Origin: Paenibacillaceae bacterium
GTDB lineage: Bacteria > Bacillota > Bacilli > Paenibacillales > NBRC-103111
Length of the DNA: 64,000 nucleotides
Assembly (NCBI GenBank): GCA_029256185.1
Contig: JAQSYI010000021.1
Location: 42,995 to 106,994, forward strand
Direction of reading: 5' to 3'
The translations under genes and the position numbers were made by a program. The notes under the pieces were generated by a model. The model was given only the letters and a program-made list of their open reading frames with translations. It did not search any database and was not told where the DNA came from. This document shows positions 33,558 through 40,035 of the stretch, in pieces (position 1 is the stretch's first letter; every line of letters begins with the position of its first letter).

Positions 33558-34243
33558 GTGACCGCCTCTTCGGTAGCCATGTATCCCTGCCCCACCTTCG
33601 TCTCAATGAAGGCCTCAAGGCCCAACTGCTCCAGCTTCTTGCGCAGCCGGTTGACGTTCACTGTCAGGGTATTGTCGCTTACAAAATGCTCGTTGTCCCA
33701 CAGGCTTTTGATCAGATCGCCCCGCTCCACGATCTGGTTCTTGCGCTCTAACAGCAGCTTCAGAATGAACATTTCATTTTTGGTCAGCAGGATGGTAGCC
33801 GAAGGAGTAGCAACCGTATTTTTGACATATTCGATGGCAGCGCCCCGCCATGTCCTCAGCTCAACCCGTTCGGTATTATAGTTGTACACCCGGCGCAGGG
33901 TAGCCTGGATCTTGGCGATCAGCACCTCGAAGTGAAACGGCTTCTGGATGAAATCATCCGCGCCAAGCTGCATGGACATGACCATATCGCTGGGATGGTC
34001 GCGGGAGGACAGGAAGATAATGGGCACATTGGAGTGCGCGCGCAGAATCCGGCACCAGTGAAAGCCGTCGAACCGGGGCAGCTGAATATCGATGACCACC
34101 AGTTCGGGCTTCACTGCAGCGAACTCCTGCAGCACATTGCCGAAATCGGAGATGCCGTACACTTCGTAAGACCATTGGGCCAGCCGTTCCTTGATTTCGC
34201 CGAACAAGGTGGCGTCGTCTTCCACCAGCATGATTTTAAACAC
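33554..34243 (-). CDS. bceR: BceR-type OmpR-family response regulator
   Basis: 229 residues: receiver with VEDDATLF, phosphorylated Asp in LVVIDIQLPRFDGF and Lys in QKPFHFEVL; C-terminal winged helix with VSDNTLTVNVNRLRKKL. GTG start at 34243 with GGAG 8 bp upstream; TTG one codon earlier is possible. The reading frame stays open further upstream but has no family-like sequence there. Pairs with BceS to induce bceAB. Confidence 0.92.
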   Translation of the reverse strand: MFKIMLVEDDATLFGEIKERLAQWSYEVYGISDFGNVLQEFAAVKPELVVIDIQLPRFDGFHWCRILRAHSNVPIIFLSSRDHPSDMVMSMQLGADDFIQKPFHFEVLIAKIQATLRRVYNYNTERVELRTWRGAAIEYVKNTVATPSATILLTKNEMFILKLLLERKNQIVERGDLIKSLWDNEHFVSDNTLTVNVNRLRKKLEQLGLEAFIETKVGQGYMATEEAVT

Positions 34244-34293
34244 CAAGGTCACTCCATTTCTAGCTTTTGCCGGAAGCTTTCCGCGACTTCTGT

Positions 34294-34443
34294 TTATCTC
34301 TTCCGGTACGCTCTCCGTTCGGCATAAGGGACGCACAGGGAGCATACCTTCACGGCTTTGCCCTGGGGATTGAGATATTTTCTCGGTTGAACCGCCTTTT
34401 TGCCGCAGATGGCGCATTTGGATTGAAACAAGGAAAACAGCAT
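34294..34443 (-). CDS. Small zinc-ribbon-like protein
   Basis: 49 residues, MLFSLFQSKCAICGKKAV at the start and KVCSLCVPYAERRAYRKR at the end. Two CxxC pairs 21 residues apart could bind one zinc ion, and the Arg/Lys-rich tail suggests nucleic acid contact. AGGAAGGAGAG lies 8 bp before the ATG at 34443, which is why the longer frame (to 34494) is not used. Function unknown. It stands alone, 50 bp upstream of bceR on the same strand. Confidence 0.7.
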   Translation of the reverse strand: MLFSLFQSKCAICGKKAVQPRKYLNPQGKAVKVCSLCVPYAERRAYRKR

Positions 34444-34535
34444 GACGGCAGACTCTCCTTCCTGCTGATGATTCGGCAGTACCGTTATTGTCATATTACC
34501 ATAGAGGACAACCGGCCCGCGAACCTTTGGCGTTG

Positions 34536-35174
34536 TTATTCATAAGCATTGCTTTCCTGCTTAAGTTTGCAGATGATTCGTGAATATTTAACCAGAGGAA
34601 CAGCGTATAAAAAAACCAAAACGACGGGCAGCAAAGCAACAAGCAAAAAACGGGAATTCAGCCCGCCGTGCTCCTGATAAAAAAACAGAAGCAGGATCAT
34701 CAGGGCGAGGGCAAGCATTTGGATGACTCCCCAGAGATAGGCGTTGCGCAGGCTCTGATAACCTGACAGCAAATCGTTGCGTTCCGTATGGAGCGCGAAG
34801 GGTTTGCCGTCCTTCAGCTTCTCCACAATGAGCAATTCTTTGTTGAATCCCCCGGGTGAAGAGGCAATTTGCCCCGTGCCTTTTGCCCAGGGACGCCAGG
34901 TTGCCTTGCCGAACGAGACGTTCAGATTGATGTTTTTATAAAAGAGGCGGTATCCCATGCTTTCCAGGAAGGCCTTATAATCTTGACCGGCTTTATGAGA
35001 GCGGTCCCCTATAAGCTCCACGGCATATTCATAAGGATTAGGCTGATCCGTCTCAAAGGTATACCAGGCCTTGCCGCATTTTTGCAGCCGGTAGCCCTTT
35101 TGCGCCATCCGGTTCAGCCATCTCTCCTGGCCACCCGCAAAGTCCAGAAAATAGCGGAAGACGGTTTTCGTCAT
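34536..35174 (-). CDS. DUF2812 membrane protein
   Basis: 212 residues. A soluble N-terminal domain with FLDFAGGQERWLNRMAQKGYRL and TFETDQPNPYEYAVEL is typical of DUF2812, followed by two membrane helices at about 145-165 and 175-197. GGAGGTGG precedes the ATG at 35174, which overlaps the PadR stop codon (ATGA). DUF2812 proteins are commonly encoded with PadR regulators; the function is not known, and control by the PadR partner is inferred. Confidence 0.85.
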   Translation of the reverse strand: MTKTVFRYFLDFAGGQERWLNRMAQKGYRLQKCGKAWYTFETDQPNPYEYAVELIGDRSHKAGQDYKAFLESMGYRLFYKNINLNVSFGKATWRPWAKGTGQIASSPGGFNKELLIVEKLKDGKPFALHTERNDLLSGYQSLRNAYLWGVIQMLALALMILLLFFYQEHGGLNSRFLLVALLPVVLVFLYAVPLVKYSRIICKLKQESNAYE

Positions 35175-35509
35175 GTTTCTCCACCTCCAACGATGTGCAA
35201 CGCCAGAGCCAACAGCCCGCTCATTCTCTGCAATTCCTTTTCCGCTGTTTGTTTGCCCAGCTCCGTGATGAGATAAACCTTTTTGGCGCCGCCGCTTGTA
35301 ACGCCGACAGGGGCAATCCACTTTTTGTCCAGCAAGGTATTGAGTGCCCCATATAAGGTGCCTGCGCCTAAAGAAACTCTGCCCTTGGTTTTGTTCTCGA
35401 TAAACTGCAAAATGCCGTAACCATGGTTAGGGCTGTAAACCGCCAAAAGAACCAGAAGAGTGGTTTCGGTCAGCGCCCCGCCTTTGATATTGTCCCTGAT
35501 ACATAACAC
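35171..35509 (-). CDS. PadR family transcriptional regulator
   Basis: 112 residues with the PadR winged helix: GALTETTLLVLLAVY, NHGYGILQFIENKT, GAGTLYGALNTLLDKKWI and KKVYLITELGK. A start is set at the GTG 35509 because the promoter and operator (35520-35566) lie just before it; the frame remains open upstream across that operator. The ribosome site is weak (AGAAAG). Small PadR proteins of this kind repress an adjacent membrane protein gene, here DUF2812. Confidence 0.85.
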   Translation of the reverse strand: MLCIRDNIKGGALTETTLLVLLAVYSPNHGYGILQFIENKTKGRVSLGAGTLYGALNTLLDKKWIAPVGVTSGGAKKVYLITELGKQTAEKELQRMSGLLALALHIVGGGET

Positions 35510-35519
35510 CCGTCTTTCT

Positions 35520-35566
35520 ATTACGTTTACTGTAATAAATATATCACTAAACGTAATCATGAGCAA
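35520..35566 (-). promoter_or_regulatory. Promoter and palindromic operator of the padR-DUF2812 unit
   Basis: On the - strand: TTGCTC (35561-35566), 17-bp spacer, TATATT (35538-35543). A 38-bp palindrome (35520-35557) with perfect 10-bp outer arms ATTACGTTTA and TAAACGTAAT covers the -10 and most of the spacer; its inner part is also nearly symmetric. A regulator bound here would block transcription, fitting PadR autorepression. Confidence 0.75.
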
Positions 35567-35659
35567 TGAGGCCGTTCAAGGGATTATTACCGATTCACAC
35601 AGTCCGGCAAGCTGCCGGCTGCATCTCTTATACTATCAAACCGTAAAAGAGGTGTGAGC

Positions 35660-35878
35660 ATGACTGAGCGGGAACGGGCAAAAATTAGAAGAGCTCTGGT
35701 TGTTCTGCGTACGCAGAGGGCGATTTTATTGGAGCGGCTGGAGGAGATCAACGAGAATCTGCGGCGGCTGCCGAATCCAAGCAGAGCCAGACGGGAATTG
35801 CTGGCGGCGAGAGCATCCATCAGGGAGGCCCTTCGGCTGAATGCGGAGGCAATCCGGATTTTGAGAAGTCTGCTGTAG
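35660..35878 (+). CDS. Small Arg/Leu-rich helical protein
   Basis: 72 residues, about a quarter Arg/Lys and a quarter Leu, almost entirely predicted helix with heptad character (LRTQRAILLERLEEINENLRRL). No family recognised. ATG at 35660 with AGAGGTG upstream; GTG two codons earlier is the alternative. Divergent from padR and followed by a hairpin terminator. A TATACT box lies about 30 bp before the start, without a good -35. Confidence 0.6.
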   Translation: MTERERAKIRRALVVLRTQRAILLERLEEINENLRRLPNPSRARRELLAARASIREALRLNAEAIRILRSLL

Positions 35879-35886
35879 TTGGGGGG

Positions 35887-35904
35887 AGCATCCTGCGGGA
35901 TGCT
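35887..35904 (+). terminator. Hairpin terminator after the small helical gene
   Basis: AGCATCC/GGATGCT 7-bp stem with a TGCG loop, then TCTCTTT. It is 8 bp after the stop codon. Confidence 0.65.
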
Positions 35905-35951
35905 TCTCTTTCCGGGTAGACAAGAGATACTGATCTCCATGCCTTACTTAT

Positions 35952-36096
35952 AAAAAAGAGATTGTCAGAAAGAAATCGGATTTCTTTCTATACAATCTCT
36001 TTTGTGTTTAGTAAAATTTAAACAAGATCATGAAGTTTGGCGGCTTATACCCACTCCGATCGGATTGCTTCCATCTTCTTTTCTACAAGAATGCGC
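35952..36096. repeat. Flanking repeat, copy A (~145 bp)
   Basis: Left copy of a diverged direct repeat whose right copy is at 39690-39835; identity looks about 75-80%. Shared blocks include TATACAATCTCTTTT, GTAAAATTTA, GATCATGA and GGCTTATACCCACTC (or close variants). It includes the hairpin and the 3' part of the small - strand ORF. The two copies bracket the ComP-like and TagO-like genes. Confidence 0.75.
35954..36003. terminator. Long hairpin, probable terminator
   Basis: Outer arms AAAAGAGATTGT and ACAATCTCTTTT (12 bp) and inner arms AGAAAGAAAT and ATTTCTTTCT (10 bp) with a CGG loop form an almost continuous 22-bp stem. It lies 3' of the small - strand ORF and can terminate in either direction. 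Confidence 0.75.
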
Positions 36097-36230
36097 GTAA
36101 GTGACAGTTTTTCGCCGACAGATAACTCCAACGAAGACAAGAGCGGCTTTATGCTGTTTTTCCCATTGTCTTGCCGCTTGAATTGTTTCACTGCATGATG
36201 CAAGTCTGAAGACCATGTTAACGCTTGCAT
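36045..36230 (-). CDS. Small protein ending in Ser-Glu-Trp-Val, unknown
   Basis: 61 residues, starting MQALTWSSDLHHAVKQFK and ending VEKKMEAIRSEWV. GGGGTG sits about 7 bp before the ATG. No family recognised. It is divergent from the ComP-like kinase, with 86 bp between the two starts. Its last ~17 codons recur in the remnant at 39782-39841, where EAI(C)SEWV is kept. Length and the near-terminal Trp recall pre-ComX pheromones, but no overall similarity to ComX is evident and no ComQ gene is present. An ordinary small cytosolic protein is equally possible. Confidence 0.5.
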   Translation of the reverse strand: MQALTWSSDLHHAVKQFKRQDNGKNSIKPLLSSLELSVGEKLSLTRILVEKKMEAIRSEWV

Positions 36231-36316
36231 GTTTTTTTCACCCCATTTCTTGAAAATATTTGAGATGCCTCTAGTATATCACATATGATTGAACGCAGAA
36301 GAGAGGAAGAGGAATT

Positions 36317-38668
36317 TTGAGTAAAAAAAGGGGAATTCGGGTCATTTTGGTTGCGGTTCTGCTGTATCAATGCTGGGTATTGTATCTTACCTTCTCGCAT
36401 CCCAACACGGGCATCAATGTAACGAAAAACGCTGAACAGCAATGGATCATTGAATCCTTCGATTCGAGAAGCATTGGTTCCGAGCTTCAGCTTAAGGCGG
36501 GAGATGTCCTGGTTGCAGTTAATGGGGCAGCGCCTGAGGAGCATTGGCCTGTTTACCGTTGGAGAACGCTGGATCAAGCGGCAACGATAACTGTGCAGCA
36601 GGAAGACGGCGCAATCCGGCAGGCATTGGTAGACCCCAGAGGGAATCTGGGGGGCTCTGATCTTTTTCCTTTACTGGCGGAATGCTTCAGTATGCTGATT
36701 GCTTATGTGCTGTATAAGAAGGTAAGCAATTCTTACTCCTCCCGTTATTTGTCCGCAGTATTTCTGGATATTGGCCTGTTGTTCACGAGTTTGCCGGCTT
36801 CCGTCCGCGGGGATGCTCTCGGCAAGATTCTCATGAGCGCATTCATGGTCCTGCTCCCGATTGTGTTCTTTCACTTCCTGACGGTTTTTCTGAAGGAAAA
36901 GGGCCAGGTTCATATCTCATCGTTTTTTCTTAAACCGGCCTATATTGCTGCTGCGATATTGTTAGGCGTGCGTATCATTTATTTCTTCGATACTCCGGTA
37001 ACCTTTTCTATCTACAATATCTTAAGAACCAGTGATCTTTTACTTGCCGTTTTGGGGGTATGCGCTAACTTTTGGCTATTGTTCTATATTTATGCCAAGC
37101 ACCGCAAGGAAGTAAGCTATGTATCCGTCATTATCAAGACCGTTCTCGTATCTTTGTTTTTGTCCTTTTCACCCGCAGTGGTGTTTTCCTTTCTGCCCAA
37201 AATCCTGTTTGGCAAAATGATAATCGACTCCTTCTATATGAGTTGGTTTGTCTTCATTTTCCCGCTGAGCTTCGTTTATCTCCTGGCTACCCGGAGGCTG
37301 TACGATGTTAATATCATCATGCGGAGAATGTTATTTACAGTAGTGATCGCGCTTGTTCCCAGTCTTCTGCTCGCGGGGATGATAAAGTTTTTCTTCCCGC
37401 TGGAAGCCACTCTTCCTTCATTGGCTCTCGTATTTGTGCTGCTGCTGCTCAGTATTTCGTTCATCCTGTATTCCTTGGAGCATCTTACGACCAAGCTGGA
37501 GCCCGTATTATTTCCCCGCAAGCACCGGCTTCAGTTGGCCTTGAAGAATATTACCAGGAATCTGACCACGATCTCCAGCCTCCGGGAATTGAAGGATATT
37601 ATTCTTGTGGATATCGTGGAAACCCTGGAGGTTGCCGGAGGTGCTATCCTGATTAAGTACAAGGACCGGATGGAAACCATCTATGAGGGGAATGTCCGGA
37701 AGAGTGAAGTGGAAGAGTTCATTGTCTCCGGCGCCGGGAACACAGGGGAAGCTTCCTGCTACATTTGCTTTGAAATCTCGCGGCAGGAGGAGTATACCAG
37801 TTATCTGGTTATGACGGAAAAGAAGACGTCTGCCAGGCTTGGCATGGAAGAAGTGCAGTGGATTAATTTAATTATTACGTATCTGTCCATATCCTTGGAG
37901 AATGTTCAGCTCATCTCCAAGCTTGACGGCAAAATCCAGCAATTGTCCGCGCTTCTTCCCGAGGAAGAGGAGGCTAACAATCTGATCTGGTTCCGGAAGC
38001 TGATGTTCGAGCTGCAAGAGAAGGAGCGGATTCGGATCGCAATGGATCTGCACGATACCACCATGCAGGATCTGTTCTTGCTGAAGAGAAGGCTGCAGAT
38101 CATGCAGGACAAGTATCCGCTGACTCAGGAGATGAAGTCTTATATAGATGGAATGACGGATTATATTGAAATTATTAATAAGAATCTCCGCCAGAATTGT
38201 TTTGAGCTTCATCCCTATCTATTGAAGGAAATCGGACTTGTGGCTACACTTAACAAGCTCTTCCAGACAGAGAGGGAGATTTGCAGCTTTAAAATTCATT
38301 TTATAACCTCGGAAATTTCCGAAATCGAAGAACAGGAGATGGAAATCAAACGGCATATCTTTCGTATGGTTCAGGAATTGCTGCATAATGCCAAGAAATA
38401 CGCCTATGCCAATACGGTCCGGTTCTCCATTTGCATAGAGCAATCCTGGATGTACTTTGAGTATGCGGATGACGGAATAGGCTTTGAGCCGAGCCGTCCG
38501 GTTGTGCGTGAAATCGGCTCAGCGGGAATTGGCATGGAGCAGATGAAAAACCGCGTATTGTCCCTGGGGGGAACTTACGAACTGGATAGTGGAACAGGCA
38601 AGGGCGTCCGCTTCCAAGCGCAGTTTCCCATACAAATGCATAAGGAACTGTCTGATGAAAGTGTTTAA
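36317..38668 (+). CDS. ComP-like multi-pass sensor histidine kinase
   Basis: 783 residues. One N-terminal helix, an extracellular PDZ-like domain (about 30-110, LKAGDVLVAVNGAAPEEHW), about eight further helices (110-410), a linker domain, HisKA_3 helix with His579 (RIAMDLHDTTMQDLFLLKRRL) and a HATPase_c domain (QELLHNAKKYA, ADDGIGFEP, GIGMEQMKNRV). This layout and length match ComP, the pheromone sensor of B. subtilis. TTG start after GAGGAAGAGG. No response regulator follows; a ComA-like one lies at 57167-57802. The ligand is unknown. Confidence 0.88.
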   Translation: MSKKRGIRVILVAVLLYQCWVLYLTFSHPNTGINVTKNAEQQWIIESFDSRSIGSELQLKAGDVLVAVNGAAPEEHWPVYRWRTLDQAATITVQQEDGAIRQALVDPRGNLGGSDLFPLLAECFSMLIAYVLYKKVSNSYSSRYLSAVFLDIGLLFTSLPASVRGDALGKILMSAFMVLLPIVFFHFLTVFLKEKGQVHISSFFLKPAYIAAAILLGVRIIYFFDTPVTFSIYNILRTSDLLLAVLGVCANFWLLFYIYAKHRKEVSYVSVIIKTVLVSLFLSFSPAVVFSFLPKILFGKMIIDSFYMSWFVFIFPLSFVYLLATRRLYDVNIIMRRMLFTVVIALVPSLLLAGMIKFFFPLEATLPSLALVFVLLLLSISFILYSLEHLTTKLEPVLFPRKHRLQLALKNITRNLTTISSLRELKDIILVDIVETLEVAGGAILIKYKDRMETIYEGNVRKSEVEEFIVSGAGNTGEASCYICFEISRQEEYTSYLVMTEKKTSARLGMEEVQWINLIITYLSISLENVQLISKLDGKIQQLSALLPEEEEANNLIWFRKLMFELQEKERIRIAMDLHDTTMQDLFLLKRRLQIMQDKYPLTQEMKSYIDGMTDYIEIINKNLRQNCFELHPYLLKEIGLVATLNKLFQTEREICSFKIHFITSEISEIEEQEMEIKRHIFRMVQELLHNAKKYAYANTVRFSICIEQSWMYFEYADDGIGFEPSRPVVREIGSAGIGMEQMKNRVLSLGGTYELDSGTGKGVRFQAQFPIQMHKELSDESV

Positions 38669-38715
38669 ATCAATAATACTAGGTATTGTACACTTTATAC
38701 ACTTGGAGGTTTAAT

Positions 38716-39675
38716 ATGCCATTCATTCTATCGTTTGTTATTGCATATGTAATTGTTTACCTATTGATTCCTACATTTCGGAAACTCGCCTTTAAAATTG
38801 ATTTTCTTGATAAACCACGAGAAAATGTAGAACGAAAAATCCATAGAGAACCGATTGCGCTTACAGCCAGCTATCCTATCTTTATTGGTTTTATTGTAAG
38901 TTATTTCGTCATGACACGAGATTTTTCAATACAAGCAGGAGCTATCACATTAGGTGCCTTAATGCTGATTGGCATAGGTACGATTGATGATTGGTACAAA
39001 ACAAAAGGTAAAGATTTTCCTGTATTGCCAAAGCTGCTTGTTCAACTAGTCCCTGGGGTTCTTGTGTTCTTTTCCGGCATTGCCTTTAAAGGTTTCTTTA
39101 ATCCATTTAATAGTGAATATATCTTATTCCCTGTGTGGCTTCAATTATTCCTGACGGTACTCTGGGTTTTTGGGGTCACGACGGTTGTAAATTTTACAGA
39201 CGGTATGGACGGGCTTGCTGCGGGAATAAGCACAATATCAGCCTCAACTTTGTTTATAGTAGCCATCTTGACCAATCAGAATAACTCGGCTGTAATGGCA
39301 GCCGCGATTGTAGGGGTGGCTTTAGCCTATTTGAAGTACAACCGTCCGCCTGCCAAAATATTCATGGGAGATGCGGGGGCAACCTTTATTGGTTTTATTA
39401 TTAGCGTGATTTCGCTAGACGGGGTATTTAAGCAGGCTACAATCTTATCAATGGGCATTCCGATCTTAGCATTGGGAGTACCGATATTCGATAACATTTA
39501 TGTCGTCATTAAGCGTATATTAAGAAAGCAGCCTTTCTATCAAGCGGATGCCAGCCAAGCCCATTACAGATTGCTCAAATTAGGATTAAGTCAACTTCAG
39601 GTTTTAACTTTTTTATGTCTTATCAGTATTTGCCTTGGCTTGTCCTCCATCATTATTGCATTGGTACAAAAATAA
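38716..39675 (+). CDS. TagO/WecA-like undecaprenyl-phosphate sugar-1-phosphate transferase
   Basis: 319-residue polytopic enzyme of the MraY/WecA family, which links a sugar phosphate to undecaprenyl phosphate at the membrane to begin teichoic acid or exopolysaccharide synthesis. Catalytic marks: GTIDDWYKTKGK, NFTDGMDGLAAG, and FMGDAGATFIGF. The substrate loop reads QADASQAHYRLL where TagO/WecA usually have a HxHHRL motif. ATG at 38716 with GGAGG 7 bp before. The gene is clearly more AT-rich than its neighbours, a sign of transfer. It takes the position where a ComA-type gene would be expected after comP. Confidence 0.85.
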   Translation: MPFILSFVIAYVIVYLLIPTFRKLAFKIDFLDKPRENVERKIHREPIALTASYPIFIGFIVSYFVMTRDFSIQAGAITLGALMLIGIGTIDDWYKTKGKDFPVLPKLLVQLVPGVLVFFSGIAFKGFFNPFNSEYILFPVWLQLFLTVLWVFGVTTVVNFTDGMDGLAAGISTISASTLFIVAILTNQNNSAVMAAAIVGVALAYLKYNRPPAKIFMGDAGATFIGFIISVISLDGVFKQATILSMGIPILALGVPIFDNIYVVIKRILRKQPFYQADASQAHYRLLKLGLSQLQVLTFLCLISICLGLSSIIIALVQK

Positions 39676-39689
39676 TGAATTGGTTTATG

Positions 39690-39835
39690 AAAAAGAGATT
39701 ATATAACAGAGAAACAAATTCTTCCTATACAATCTCTTTTACGTTTGGTAAAATTTAGAGGAGATCATGATGCTTGGCAGCTTATACCCACTCGGAGCAA
39801 ATTGCTTCAATCTTCTTCTCTGCGAATCGAAATAC
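39690..39835. repeat. Flanking repeat, copy B (~145 bp)
   Basis: Right copy of the diverged direct repeat described at 35952-36096. The hairpin is degraded here (AAAAGAGATT/AATCTCTTTT arms only), and the small ORF is reduced to its 3' end. Nothing else is evident in 39676-40035 besides a terminator and the AraC promoter. Confidence 0.75.
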
Positions 39836-39841
39836 ATACAG
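39782..39841 (-). pseudogene. Remnant of the small SEWV protein gene
   Basis: The - strand frame reads RFAEKKIEAICSEWV and a stop, paralleling the end of the ORF at 36045-36230 (VEKKMEAIRSEWV). No start codon or ribosome site is found upstream in frame, so it is probably a broken duplicate left at the right edge of the ComP/TagO segment. Confidence 0.5.
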
Positions 39842-39906
39842 ATCTGTCTGATAAAAGCATTCAGATTTAACAAGGAGTGCCTCATGCCGGAAGCCGGGGC
39901 CCGATT

Positions 39907-39950
39907 AAAAAGCCAATCTTTGCATGGTTCATGCGAGTCGGCTTTTTTTT
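39907..39950 (+). terminator. Terminator before the AraC regulator
   Basis: AAAAAGCC pairs with GGCTTTTT, and internally GCATG with CATGC around a GTT loop; followed by a T run. Confidence 0.7.
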
Positions 39951-39981
39951 CGTTTGCGTGCATCATTCGTTGAAGTGTGTA

Positions 39982-40010
39982 TTGACGTCCATTTCCCGGG
40001 CGTGTATGTA
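39982..40010 (+). promoter_or_regulatory. Possible promoter of the AraC regulator
   Basis: TTGACG (39982-39987), a 17-bp spacer and TATGTA (40005-40010). It gives a very short leader before AGGAGG (about 40020) and the ATG at 40036. The -10 is imperfect. Confidence 0.45.
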
Positions 40011-40035
40011 TGAAGTGAAAGGAGGCTTACGCCGC

